Of a stretch of DNA of 41,142 bases, positions 8,801 through 16,989 are shown in pieces. How positions within the stretch are numbered: the stretch's first letter is position 1; each line of letters starts with the position of its first letter. This DNA comes from Arthrobacter nitrophenolicus. Its GTDB lineage: Bacteria > Actinomycetota > Actinomycetes > Actinomycetales > Micrococcaceae. Made by a program: the position numbers and the translations under genes. Where the stretch lies: contig NZ_AOFD01000041.1 of the NCBI RefSeq assembly GCF_000332815.1, positions 1-41,142 of the forward strand. The letters run 5' to 3'. The notes beneath the pieces were generated by a model that worked only from the letters and a program-made list of their open reading frames with translations, did not search any database and was not told the DNA's origin.

Positions 8801-9239
8801 GGATACGCGCGATTACCTGTACGGGCTCCAGCGCGGCCAGGAGCACGAGATCCAGCTGGAGAAGGGCGTGCGGCTGATCGCCTCCCTGGAGGCGGTCTCG
8901 GAGCCCGACGAAAAAGGCATGCGCACCGTGATGTGTACCCTCAACGGCCAGTCACGGCCCGTGGTGGTGCGCGACCGTTCCGTGGTCAGCAACGTCAAGG
9001 CGGCCGAGAAGGCAGACCCGGCCCAGCCCGGCCACGTTGCGGCCCCGTTCGCCGGTGCCGTCACCGTTACGGTCAAGCCCGGCGAGACCGTCAACGCCGG
9101 AGACACCGTGGCCACCATCGAGGCGATGAAGATGGAGGCTTCCATCACGACGCCGGTGGGCGGCAAGGTTTCCCGCCTGGCCATCTCCTCCGTGGAGCAG
9201 GTGCAGGGCGGAGACCTGCTCCTGGTGGTCGAGCAGTAA
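5841..9239 (+). CDS. pyc: Pyruvate carboxylase
   Basis: Single-chain biotin enzyme that makes oxaloacetate from pyruvate, bicarbonate and ATP to replenish the citric acid cycle. Its 1132 residues carry the full order: N-terminal biotin carboxylase domain (about 1-450, with KAVAGGGGRGMRRV as the ATP-grasp loop and FIEMNPRIQVEHTVTEEVT), carboxyltransferase domain from about 530 (VTDTTFRDAHQSLLATRVRT), the PYC/OADA central domain, and the C-terminal biotinyl domain with AMKME, biotinyl lysine at 1097. AGGAG precedes ATG 5841. It is intact with no frameshift, which is useful as a local control for the frameshift problem elsewhere. A terminator follows directly. Confidence 0.98.
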   Translation: MFSKVLVANRGEIAIRAFRAGYELGAKTVAVFPQEDRNSIHRQKADEAYLIGEEGHPVRAYLDVKEVVRVAKESGADAIYPGYGFLSENPDLARAAKEAGITFVGPPAEVLELAGNKVAALKAAREAGVPVLKSSEPSKDLDELLAAADEIGFPIFAKAVAGGGGRGMRRVDTREALPEALKSAMREADAAFGDPTMFLEQAVLRPRHIEVQILADAEGNVMHLFERDCSIQRRHQKVIEIAPAPNLDEGIRQALYRDAVKFAKALNYVNAGTVEFLVDTAGERAGQHVFIEMNPRIQVEHTVTEEVTDVDLVQAQMRIASGETLADLGLSQETVHLKGAALQSRITTEDPANGFRPDVGKITGYRSAGGAGVRLDGGTVYSGAEISPHFDSMLVKLTCRGRDYPAAVARARRALAEFRIRGVSTNISFLQAVLDDPDFIAGDVATSFIDERPQLLKARVSADRGTKLLTWLADVTVNKPNGELKVHSNPADKLPSVKDRPAAAGSRQKLLELGPDGFARALREQQAVAVTDTTFRDAHQSLLATRVRTRDLVAAGPAVTALMPELLSVECWGGATYDVALRFLGEDPWDRLAALRKALPNVCLQMLLRGRNTVGYTPYPEEVTEAFVNEAAATGIDIFRIFDALNDVSQMAPAIRAVRATGTAVAEVALCYTGDMLDPKETLYTLDYYLGLAQKIVDAGAHILAIKDMAGLLRPAAAAKLVAALRERFDLPVHLHTHDTAGGQLATLLAAVDAGVDAVDVASASLAGTTSQVSASALVAALAHTPRDTGLDLDAVSSLEPYWEAVRRVYAPFESGLPGPTGRVYKHEIPGGQLSNLRQQAMALGLGERFEAIEDMYTAADRILGHLVKVTPSSKVVGDLALHLVGLNADPADFNENPQNYDIPDSVIGFLSGELGDPPGGWPEPFRTKALQGRSVKVRDAELSAEDSAALKSDSKTRQHTLNRLLFDGPTKDYLKSVETYGNISVLDTRDYLYGLQRGQEHEIQLEKGVRLIASLEAVSEPDEKGMRTVMCTLNGQSRPVVVRDRSVVSNVKAAEKADPAQPGHVAAPFAGAVTVTVKPGETVNAGDTVATIEAMKMEASITTPVGGKVSRLAISSVEQVQGGDLLLVVEQ

Positions 9240-9248
9240 CACCAGCCA

Positions 9249-9292
9249 CAACAACAAAGGGTCCTTCACGTTGTGAAGGACCTTTGTTGTTG
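9249..9292. terminator. Bidirectional terminator between pyc and acyl-CoA ligase
   Basis: Long inverted repeat: CAACAACAAAGG-G-TCCTTCAC pairs with GTGAAGGACCTTTGTTGTTG across a 3-base loop, with one bulged G. It starts ten bases after the pyc stop and ends seven bases before the stop of the convergent ligase gene, so it can serve both. Confidence 0.85.
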
Positions 9293-9298
9293 CCTGTG

Positions 9299-11106
9299 TC
9301 AGGAACGCGGCGCCGCGTACATTTCCTCGATGACCGTCTCGAAGTCCTTCATGACCTGCGCCCGCTTGACCTTCATCGAAGGGGTCAGGTGGCCGGAGGC
9401 TTCGGTGAAATCGGCGGGCACGATCCGGAACGACTTGATGGCCTCCGCCTGGGACACGGAGGCGTTGGCTGCCGTGATCAGGTCCTGGACCGCGGCCTTG
9501 ACCACAGGGTTGGCGGCGGCCTGGTCCAGGGTGGTGTCCGCCGGCAGCCCATGGCGCTGCAGCCAGCCCGGCAGGGCTTCCTGGTCCAGGGTCACCAACG
9601 CGCCGATGAACGGCCGGTTGTCACCCACCACCAGCACCTGGGACACCAGGGCATCGGCACGGATCTGGTCCTCAAGCAGGGCAGGAATGACGTTCTTGCC
9701 GCCGGCCGTGACGATGATTTCCTTCTTGCGCCCGGTGATCCAGACGAAGCCGTCCTCATCGAGGCGGCCGATATCGCCCGTGCGGAACCAGCCGTCGGTG
9801 AACGTCTCCGCCGACAGGTCCTCGCGCTTGTAATAGCCGCGCATGACGCAGACGCCCTTGGCCAGGATCTCCCCGTCCTCGGCAATCCGCACGGCGTTCC
9901 CGGGCAGCGGCTTGCCCACCGAACCGATCTTGATCCGGGACGGTGTGTTCACCGTAATGGGAGCCGTGGTCTCGGTCAGGCCGTAGCCCTCCAGGACCTG
10001 GAGGCCGATGCCCTGGAAGAAGTGGCCAAGCCGTTCGCCGAGGGGTCCGCCGCCGGACACCGCGTGGGCGACATGGCCACCCATGCAGCCCGGAGCTTGC
10101 CGTAGACCAGCTTGTCGAACAAGGCGTGGCGCAGCCTCAGTCCCAGTCCCACCTTGCCGGCCTGCCGCGCTTTGGAGAAGGCGATGGCCGTGTCTGCCGC
10201 CTTGTGGAAGATGGCGCCCTTGCCGCCGTCCTCCGCCTTGGTCATGGCCGAGTTGTAGACCTTCTCGAAAACCCGCGGGACCGCGAGGATGAACGTGGGC
10301 TCGTAGCTCTGCAGGTCCGACAGCAGGTTCTTGATGTCCGGTGTGTGGGCAACGGTGGTGCCGGCGGCCATGGCCAGCACCGAGATGAACCGTGCGAAGA
10401 CGTGGGCCAGCGGCAGGAACATGATGGTCTTGGCGTTCTCGTGGACGATCTCGCCGATGATTGCCAAGGCATTGTCGGAGAGTTCGACGAAGTTGCCGTG
10501 GGTCAGTTCGCAGCCCTTGGGCCGTCCGGTGGTGCCCGAGGTGTAGATGATCGTGGCAAGGTCGGACAGCTTCGCGGCCGTCCGGCGGGACTCAAGCTCG
10601 TCGTCGCTGACCCCTGACCCGGCCGCACGGAGCACATCCAGGCCTGCACCTTCCAGCTGCCAGACATGCTGAAGGGCGGTAAGGCCTTCCGCCGCGACGG
10701 CCTGCCGGATGACGTTCTCGTGGTGGGCGGCTTCGCCAAAGGCGGCCACGGCACCCGAGTCGCCGAGGTTCCAGGCAACCTGGGACGGCGAGGAGGTTTC
10801 GTAAATGGGGACGGAGACGCCGCCGGCGAACCAGATGGCAAAGTCCACCAGGGCCCATTCGTACCGGGTGCGGGACATGATGCCGACGCGGTCACCCGCA
10901 CCGACGCCACTGGCAATCAACCCCTTGGCCAGCGCCTTGACGTCGGCGAGGAAATCGGTGGCGGAAACATCCTGCCAGGAACCCGCTGAATCCAGGCGCG
11001 AGAACAGTGCCGGGTTGCTGGCTTTGTTCGCCTGCCGCAGCACCAGATCGGTGATATTGGTTTCCGGTGGAACAACAACAAGAGGCGGAACACTGAATTC
11101 GCGCAC
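9299..11106 (-). CDS. Long-chain acyl-CoA ligase, AMP-forming (apparent frameshift)
   Basis: Activates fatty acids to acyl-CoA through an acyl-adenylate. The start GTG 11106 has AAAGGAG upstream. The N-terminal domain includes the AMP-binding P-loop TIIYTSGTTGRPKG and LPLAHVFARF. The frame breaks in the middle; adding one base at 10083-10086 joins KLVYGKLRAA to GGHVAHAVSGGGPLGERLGH. Then come the A5 motif YGLTETTAPI, DGWFRTGDIG and ITGRKKEIIVTAGGKNV of the C-terminal lid. The repaired length is 602 residues, normal for the FadD15/AMP-dependent synthetase class. Substrate chain length is inferred from family resemblance only. Confidence 0.88.
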
Positions 11107-11272
11107 TATAGCTCCTTTGATATCCGAACTCCCGCTTCAGGGGTATGCCTAAAGAGTAGTACGCCGGTGCGGGAGCAGTGCAGCACCTAAACCTACTGGT
11201 GAGTAACTTATCCGTCAACACATGCGGACGGCGGCGCGGCGGGCGGGTTCCGCTACCCGGAGATGCAAAACC

Positions 11273-11289
11273 TAGAATGGGAAACTATG
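11273..11289 (+). promoter_or_regulatory. -10 box and possible leaderless start of ROK gene
   Basis: TAGAAT at 11273-11278 lies 8 bases before ATG 11287, so transcription would begin at or beside the start codon. No clear ribosome-binding site precedes this ATG, which agrees with leaderless translation. No good -35 is visible. Confidence 0.45.
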
Positions 11290-12377
11290 TACGCACAATC
11301 TTCCGGCGAACAGGCCGGTCCCCTCAGCCGGCCCGTCCCCTGGCGGCGCCGCTCCGCCCCCTACCGGGCAGGCAGAAGAGGGGGCGGCGGCTTCCACGGA
11401 CAGGTGCGGCTTGGCCGCAGGGGCCTGGCTATCGGCATCGATATTGGCGGCACCAAGGTGGCGGCCGGCGTGGTGGATGCCGAAGGCAGGATCCTGAGTG
11501 AGGCGCGCCGCACCACGCCCGGCACTGATCCTCGCGCCGTTGAGCAGGTCATCGTGGAACTCGTGGAAGAGCTGGGCAGGGGGCAGCGCATCCGCTCGGT
11601 TGGGATAGGCGCCGCCGGGTGGATGGACCTCGACGGCGGCACCGTCCTGTTCAGTCCGCACCTGGCGTGGCGCAATGAGCCCCTCCGGGCCAACCTGCAG
11701 CAGCTCCTGCGAAGGCCCGTGCTGCTCGCCAACGACGCCGACGCCGCGGCCTGGGCTGAATGGCGCTTCGGTGCCGGTCAGGGTGAAGACCGGCTGGTCT
11801 GCATCACCCTCGGCACCGGCATCGGCGGTGCCATGGTCATGGACGGCAGGGTGGAGCGCGGCCGGTTCGGAGTGGCCGGCGAGTTCGGCCACCAGATCAT
11901 CATGCCGGGCGGGCACCGGTGTGAGTGCGGCAACCGCGGATGCTGGGAGCAGTATGCCTCCGGCAACGCCCTGGGGCGGGAGGCCAGGATCCTGGCCCGC
12001 AGCAATTCCCCGATGGCGCAGGACCTGCTGGCAGCAGTCGGCGGCCGCGTGGAGACCATCACCGGCGCGTGGTGACGGAGCTCGCGCTGGCCGGGGACAC
12101 TGCCTCCCGTGAGCTGATCGAGGAGGTGGGTGAATGGCTCGGCCTGGGCCTCGCGAACCTGGCAGCAGCGCTCGATCCCGGCCTTTTCGTGATTGGCGGC
12201 GGACTCTGCTCGGCCGGAAACCTACTGGTAGAACCTGCACGGAAGGCGTTCGCGCGGAACCTGACCGGGCGCGGCTTCCGTCCCGCCGCCGGGATCGAGC
12301 TTGCCGCCCTGGGGCCCAATGCAGGACTGATCGGTGCGGCGGATCTGTCACGCGTCAGCAGCAGGGTCCGCCACTGA
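11287..12377 (+). CDS. ROK-family sugar kinase, probable glucokinase (apparent frameshift)
   Basis: Phosphorylates a hexose, most likely glucose, with ATP. After an unusual 45-residue Arg/Gly-rich N-terminus the ATP motif is LAIGIDIGGTKVAAGVVDA. The catalytic region is LLANDADAAAWAEWRFGAG, followed by LGTGIGGAMVMDG, and the ROK zinc motif reads HRCECGNRGCWEQYASG (CxCGxxGC). Restoring one base at 12067-12070 joins GGRVETITGA to VTELALAGDTASRELI and continues to a normal C-terminus (DPGLFVIGGGLCSAG). The repaired length is 363 residues from ATG 11287; ATG 11263 and a GTG near 11404 are alternative starts, the latter removing the basic extension. Confidence 0.85.
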
Positions 12378-12396
12378 ACACCCGGGCCGGAGGCAG

Positions 12397-12960
12397 CTAG
12401 ACCCGCGCGCCGTCGTCGTCCTCGTTTTTGTCCTGCGGCAGCTTCATGATCAGGTACACGGTGCCCAGCACGAACGCGGCCACAATGCCCACGATCGCCA
12501 GCAGCGGCGCGGAACGCCAGAACATCGCTGAGAGCAGCAGCGCAATCGGCCCGCCCACGGCCGCCAGCCAGGCCAGCATGGTCAGCGGGTCGGTGCCGGC
12601 CAGGCTCGGGGGTTCCTCGGGGATGAAGTCGCCACCGTCGTCGTCCACGGCGTAGTCACGGGGGCCGTCCGGCGCATCCGCGTTCCGGTCCTGGCCGGTC
12701 GAGGCCCGGCGTTGTGCCGCGGACGGTTCGGCCGGGGCCGCGCCCGCCAGGCCCAGGGGGTCGAAATCGCGGAAGGACGCGGTGCCCCGGGCAGCCGGAT
12801 CTTCCGGCTCGGCCGGTGACGCCGGTTCCGGCGTATGGGGATCCGTTGCCCCGGAAGGAGTGCCGGCTTCCAGCCGTGCCACCAGGTCCAGCCAGACGGC
12901 GTCGTCCTGGTTCGCTCCCTGGTCCGCGGAATCGGGGGAGCCGGAGTCATGCCTGTTCAT
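12397..12960 (-). CDS. Small membrane protein with acidic/Pro-rich cytoplasmic N-terminus
   Basis: Function not recognised. The start ATG 12960 follows GGAGGTG and gives 187 residues. The first 130 residues are hydrophilic and rich in Asp, Ala, Pro and Glu. Two hydrophobic helices follow: LTMLAWLAAVGGPIALLLSA and APLLAIVGIVAAFVLGTVYL, then a charged tail KLPQDKNEDDDGARV. The start overlaps the 3' end of the upstream alpha/beta hydrolase gene by 14 bases, so these three minus-strand genes form an operon. Proteins of this layout are common next to lipid-related genes in Micrococcaceae, but no role can be stated. Confidence 0.75.
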   Translation of the reverse strand: MNRHDSGSPDSADQGANQDDAVWLDLVARLEAGTPSGATDPHTPEPASPAEPEDPAARGTASFRDFDPLGLAGAAPAEPSAAQRRASTGQDRNADAPDGPRDYAVDDDGGDFIPEEPPSLAGTDPLTMLAWLAAVGGPIALLLSAMFWRSAPLLAIVGIVAAFVLGTVYLIMKLPQDKNEDDDGARV

Positions 12961-13750
12961 GCTGCACCTCCTGGCTTCCGGCCGCAGGGGCTGCGCCGGC
13001 GGCCAGCACCCGGCGGATAAATTGGACCGAGCCCTCGAAGATGCGTTCGGCGTCGTGGTCCATGGTGGCCACGTGGTAGCTGTTGTCGAGCCGGACCACG
13101 TCCACGGGCACCGAGGCCAGGCGGCGGCGCAGCACGGCGATGCTTGCGTCCGAGACCACATGGTCCACGGTGGACTTGTAGACCTGGACAGGGGCGGTGA
13201 TCCGGGGGAGGAGCCGGATGGTGTCCCGGAACATCTTGTTCATCTCATGGGCCGCCGCAACCGGAGTACGGGCATAGGCGCCCTCGTCCATGCCTTCCTT
13301 CAGGATGTCGTTGGCAATGGCCGGGGTGCTTTTCAGCACGAGTTTGAGGATGCCTGCGAGCGGTGCCCGCGGATCGTCGATCACCAGCGCCGGGTTGACC
13401 AGCACCACTCCCGCCACGGGACGCGTGGCGGCAACCCGCAGGGCCAGGGCGCCGCCCATGCTGAGCCCCGCCGCGAACACGTGGTCGCATTCCGCTTCGA
13501 GTTCGAGGTAGGCATCGTCCAGTGCACCGTGCCACTGCTGCCAGCGGGTCCGGGCGAGCTCCTGCCAGTTGGTGCCGTGCCCTGGCAGCAAGGGCATCCG
13601 CACAGCGAAACCGGCGGCGGCGAAGGCCTGTGCCCACGCCCGAAGCCCATGCGGGCTGCCGGTGAAGCCATGGGAGAGGACCACGCCGGTCCTGGGCCCG
13701 TCCCCGCTGGGCGCGCTCGTGAAGGGACTGTGGTCCGGGCTGGACGTCAT
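12947..13750 (-). CDS. Alpha/beta hydrolase, carboxylesterase-like (paralogue 1)
   Basis: Esterase or monoacylglycerol lipase of the Est30-like group; 267 residues. VVLSHGFTGSPHGLRAWAQA forms the oxyanion-hole region, and GLSMGG carries the nucleophilic serine. The acid is probably in VYKSTVDHVVSD and the base is the His of NSYHVATMD. It shares the order and much of the wording of the next gene (GFTGSP, PLLPGHGT, GLSMGG, ITAPVQV.KS), so the two are tandem duplicates. The start overlaps the upstream hydrolase stop by four bases (ATGA), indicating translational coupling. Substrate unknown; the divergent lysophospholipid acyltransferase gene suggests lipid turnover. Confidence 0.88.
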   Translation of the reverse strand: MTSSPDHSPFTSAPSGDGPRTGVVLSHGFTGSPHGLRAWAQAFAAAGFAVRMPLLPGHGTNWQELARTRWQQWHGALDDAYLELEAECDHVFAAGLSMGGALALRVAATRPVAGVVLVNPALVIDDPRAPLAGILKLVLKSTPAIANDILKEGMDEGAYARTPVAAAHEMNKMFRDTIRLLPRITAPVQVYKSTVDHVVSDASIAVLRRRLASVPVDVVRLDNSYHVATMDHDAERIFEGSVQFIRRVLAAGAAPAAGSQEVQHEQA

Positions 13751-14535
13751 GGGGTCTCCGAAGTGCTGGTCAATCGGGCATGGGCGCGGATGAAGGCGCT
13801 GGACCTGGCGAAGATTTCCGGCGCGTCCACGTCCAGCGTAGCCACATGCCCGCTGCTGGCAAGGTCCACCACCTCGCTGAGGCGCGGGCCGAGCCGTTGC
13901 CGGAGCAATGCGAGGGAGGTTGGCGGAACCACAATGTCCGTCCTCGACTTAAAGACCTGGACCGGTGCCGTGATGCGGGGCAAGCCCCGGATTGCGGCAC
14001 CAAAGAGCTTCTTGAGCTCGTGCACGGCTGCCAGCGGCGTGCGGGAGTAGTCGCCGTCTTCGGTGTGGGGCGCCGTCGGCTGGTCCTCCTGGATGGGGAT
14101 CGTGGTCCGCTGGAAGTATTTGAGCACCCCGATGATGTGGATGCGGCGGTCGTAGAAACTCAACCCCGGATTGACCACCGACACCCCTGCCACCGGATGG
14201 CGGGAGGCAGTCAGCAGGGCCACCGCCCCGCCCATGGACAACCCCGCCGCAAAGCACGTTTCGGTCCGTGACTGGAGGTCCAGGAAAGCGGCTTCGTAGC
14301 TGCGGTACCAGTCGCCCCACCCCGTCCTGGCCAGTTGCCGCCAGTCCGTACCGTGCCCGGGCAGCAGCGGGACGGAGACGGCGTACCCCTGCCCGGCCAG
14401 GTGCTCCGCCCACGGCAGCACGCTCAGCGGGCTGCCGGTGAATCCATGGCAGATTGCCACGCCCACCTGCGCGTTTGCTCCATGGCCGGGATAGCTGAAA
14501 GCGGCAGGTCGGGGCGGGATGCTGCTTTCAGTCAT
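13747..14535 (-). CDS. Alpha/beta hydrolase, carboxylesterase-like (paralogue 2)
   Basis: Paralogue of the neighbouring hydrolase, 262 residues, and first gene of the three-gene minus-strand operon. VGVAICHGFTGSPLSVLPWA is the oxyanion-hole motif, GLSMGG the nucleophile elbow, KSRTDIVVPP contains the likely acid, and SGHVATLDVD the catalytic histidine. There is no signal peptide, so it should act in the cytoplasm. The two paralogues have clearly diverged (about half of the aligned residues shown differ), so they may act on different acyl esters. The gene is divergent from the PlsC-type acyltransferase. Confidence 0.88.
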   Translation of the reverse strand: MTESSIPPRPAAFSYPGHGANAQVGVAICHGFTGSPLSVLPWAEHLAGQGYAVSVPLLPGHGTDWRQLARTGWGDWYRSYEAAFLDLQSRTETCFAAGLSMGGAVALLTASRHPVAGVSVVNPGLSFYDRRIHIIGVLKYFQRTTIPIQEDQPTAPHTEDGDYSRTPLAAVHELKKLFGAAIRGLPRITAPVQVFKSRTDIVVPPTSLALLRQRLGPRLSEVVDLASSGHVATLDVDAPEIFARSSAFIRAHARLTSTSETP

Positions 14536-14570
14536 GAGTCCATCGTGTCACTGTTCCGGTCAAATCTCAC

Positions 14571-14576
14571 TAGAGT
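14571..14576 (+). promoter_or_regulatory. Candidate -10 box of acyltransferase gene
   Basis: TAGAGT in the 111-bp divergent gap, about 70 bases before the acyltransferase start. A -35 is not convincing. The region otherwise shows nothing notable. Confidence 0.3.
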
Positions 14577-14646
14577 AGGGTTGCATTGAACTGCTGACCA
14601 GGCCCAATGCGGAGCCTGGGGGCCGCCTTCCGGAGAGGTTCACCAC

Positions 14647-15462
14647 GTGTTCTATTGGGTCATGAAGAGGATCTTCCTCGGTCCGGTCCTGAAGCTGCTT
14701 TTCCGCCCCTGGGTCAAGGGCCTGGACAACATCCCCGCCGAGGGTGCGGCGATTCTCGCGTCCAACCACCTGTCGTTCTCCGATTCCATCTTCCTGCCGC
14801 TGATGGTCCGCCGCCCCGTGGTCTTCCTGGCCAAGATGGAATACTTCACCGGCACCGGCATTAAAGGCCGGCTGACAGCCCTGTTCTTCCGGCTGACCAA
14901 CCAGCTGCCCATGGACCGCTCCGGCGGTGCCGCATCCGCGGCGTCCCTCAGCGCTGGAATGGGCGTCCTCAACCATGGCGGGCTGCTCGGCATCTACCCC
15001 GAGGGCACCCGCAGCCCGGATGCCAGGCTCTACCGCGGCAAGGTGGGCGTCGCCCGGCTGGCCCTGCAGGCCGGCGTTCCCGTCATCCCGGTGGCCATGA
15101 TCGGCACGGACAAGGTGCAGCCGATTGGCAAGCGGCTGCCGAACATCCGCAGGATAGGGATGATCTTCGGTGAGCCGCTGGACTTCACGGCCTACGCTGA
15201 CCGGGCCGAGGACCGCGATGTGCAGCGGAAAGTCACGGACCAGATCATGTTCGAACTGCAGCGGCTTTCCGGGCAGGAATATGTTGACGAGTACGCGGCG
15301 GTGGTGAAGCTCCGGCTGGCGGGCAAACCGGTGGAACCGGAAGCGGGTTCCATAATCCATGATCCCTCCGCGGGCGGGACCGGCGCCGGGGACCCAAGGC
15401 CCGGCTCCGCCCCGGTGGAGCGGGCGGGGGATGACGACGGCGGTGCTGCCGCCACCGGCTGA
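14647..15462 (+). CDS. 1-acylglycerol-3-phosphate acyltransferase (PlsC family)
   Basis: Membrane-associated acyltransferase of phospholipid synthesis; 271 residues. The catalytic HX4D box is in SNHLSFSDSIFLP, the substrate-binding box is YPEGTRSPD, and VPVIPVAMIGTDKVQP is the third conserved block. The start GTG 14647 is preceded by GGAGAGG. The last 45 residues are Gly/Pro/Ala-rich and low in complexity. It is divergent from the esterase operon and directly upstream of the DAHP synthase, which has its own promoter-like sequence. Confidence 0.9.
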   Translation: MFYWVMKRIFLGPVLKLLFRPWVKGLDNIPAEGAAILASNHLSFSDSIFLPLMVRRPVVFLAKMEYFTGTGIKGRLTALFFRLTNQLPMDRSGGAASAASLSAGMGVLNHGGLLGIYPEGTRSPDARLYRGKVGVARLALQAGVPVIPVAMIGTDKVQPIGKRLPNIRRIGMIFGEPLDFTAYADRAEDRDVQRKVTDQIMFELQRLSGQEYVDEYAAVVKLRLAGKPVEPEAGSIIHDPSAGGTGAGDPRPGSAPVERAGDDDGGAAATG

Positions 15463-15544
15463 GGGGCGGCTTTGGCAACCGGGGGTTGTGACGCGGACGC
15501 CGGCCAGCGTGACGGTGCGGTGTCCAGGTGTCCTGCGCTGCCGT

Positions 15545-15559
15545 TAGTCTTAGATGGTG
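15545..15559 (+). promoter_or_regulatory. -10 box and likely leaderless start of DAHP synthase
   Basis: TAGTCT at 15545-15550 is followed 6 bases later by GTG 15557; ATG 15554 is the in-frame codon directly before it. There is no ribosome-binding site. If transcription starts about 7 bases after the -10, the message would begin at the GTG, giving MTELSAKP. Confidence 0.5.
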
Positions 15560-16948
15560 ACTGAGCTATCTGCAAAACCCGCCTTTTCGCTGTCCAGCAC
15601 CGCCCAGAGCGGAGCCGCCAACTATCCCGGACTGGACGACTGGCGGGACCTTCCCATTTCCCAGCAGCCCAGCTGGCAGGACAAGGAAGTCTTCGACGCC
15701 TCCGTCAAGGAACTTTCGGTGCTTCCCCCGCTGGTGTTTGCCGGTGAAGTGGACATCCTGCGTGAGCGGCTCGCCGCTGCTGCCCAGGGGAAGGCGTTCC
15801 TCCTGCAGGGCGGCGACTGCGCGGAGACCTTCGAGGCCGCCACGGCGGACAAGATCAGTGCCAGGGTCAAGACCATCCTGCAGATGGCTGTCGTGCTGAC
15901 GTACGGCGCTGCGATGCCCGTCATCAAGATGGGCCGGATGGCCGGCCAGTTCGCCAAGCCCCGCTCCTCCAATGACGAGACCCGGAACGGTGTCACCCTG
16001 CCGGCGTACCGCGGCGACATCGTCAACGGCTACGAGTTCACGCCTGAATCGCGCGGGCACGACGCCTCGCGCATGCTCCGCGCCTACCACACCTCCGCTT
16101 CCACGCTGAACCTCATCCGGGCATTCACCCAGGGAGGCTTCGCCGACCTCCGCTCGGTGCACCAGTGGAACAAGGGCTTCACCGAAAACCCTGCCCACGC
16201 CCGCTACGAGTCGCTGGCCAGGGACATCGACCGGGCCATCAAGTTCATGGACTCCTGCGGTGCGGATTTTGAGGCGCTCAAGCGCGTCGAGTTCTTCGCC
16301 AGCCACGAGGCCCTGCTGCTGGACTATGAGCGGGCGCTGACCCGGATCGACTCCCGGACCGGCTTCCCGTACGACACCTCGGCCCACTTCCTCTGGATCG
16401 GGGAGCGGACCCGCGAACTGGACCACGCGCACGTGGACTTCCTGTCCCGCGTCCGGAACCCGATCGGCGTCAAGCTTGGCCCCTCCACCACCGGCGATGA
16501 CGCCCTGCGCCTGATCGACAAGCTCGACCCGGAACGCGAACCGGGGCGCCTGACGTTCATCACGCGGATGGGGGCCGGAAACATCCGGGAAAAGCTGCCC
16601 GCCGTCGTCGAGAAGGTCACTGCCTCCGGCGCCCAGGTGCTCTGGGTCACCGACCCCATGCACGGCAACACCGTCACGTCACCCAACGGGTACAAGACGA
16701 GGAACTTCGACGACGTCATTGACGAGGTGCGCGGCTTCTTCGAGGTGCACCATGCCCTGGGAACGGTGCCCGGCGGCCTGCATGTGGAAATGACCGGTGA
16801 CGATGTGGCTGAGTGCCTTGGCGGCGCCGATCCCATCGACCAGGACGCTTTCCTGGACCGCTACGAGTCGGTCTGCGACCCGCGGCTGAACCACATGCAG
16901 TCGCTGGAAATGGCGTTCCTGGTGGCCGGCGCACTCGCCAAGCACTGA
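15554..16948 (+). CDS. aroG: 3-deoxy-7-phosphoheptulonate synthase, class II (DAHP synthase)
   Basis: First enzyme of the shikimate pathway: joins phosphoenolpyruvate and erythrose 4-phosphate. The 464 residues match the plant-like class II (AroAII) enzyme of actinobacteria: PPLVFAGEVDILRERLAAAA, FLLQGGDCAETF, GRMAGQFAKPRSS, VKLGPSTTGDDALRLI and WVTDPMHGNTVTSPNGYKTR, with metal-binding Cys, His, Glu and Asp in these blocks. GTG 15557 is a likely alternative start. It is convergent with the PASTA kinase gene, the same pairing as aroG-pknL in M. tuberculosis. The length is normal. Confidence 0.96.
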   Translation: MVTELSAKPAFSLSSTAQSGAANYPGLDDWRDLPISQQPSWQDKEVFDASVKELSVLPPLVFAGEVDILRERLAAAAQGKAFLLQGGDCAETFEAATADKISARVKTILQMAVVLTYGAAMPVIKMGRMAGQFAKPRSSNDETRNGVTLPAYRGDIVNGYEFTPESRGHDASRMLRAYHTSASTLNLIRAFTQGGFADLRSVHQWNKGFTENPAHARYESLARDIDRAIKFMDSCGADFEALKRVEFFASHEALLLDYERALTRIDSRTGFPYDTSAHFLWIGERTRELDHAHVDFLSRVRNPIGVKLGPSTTGDDALRLIDKLDPEREPGRLTFITRMGAGNIREKLPAVVEKVTASGAQVLWVTDPMHGNTVTSPNGYKTRNFDDVIDEVRGFFEVHHALGTVPGGLHVEMTGDDVAECLGGADPIDQDAFLDRYESVCDPRLNHMQSLEMAFLVAGALAKH

Positions 16949-16956
16949 CACTGCCG

Positions 16957-16989
16957 GGTGGTGTGGGCGGTCCGGCCGCCTACACCACC
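16957..16989. terminator. Hairpin between aroG and the convergent kinase gene
   Basis: Inverted repeat GGTGGTGTGGGCGG against CCGCCTACACCACC with a 5-base loop and one G-T mismatch. It covers the kinase stop codon at 16980-16982. A T-tract is lacking, so it is probably a bidirectional, GC-driven terminator. Confidence 0.65.
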
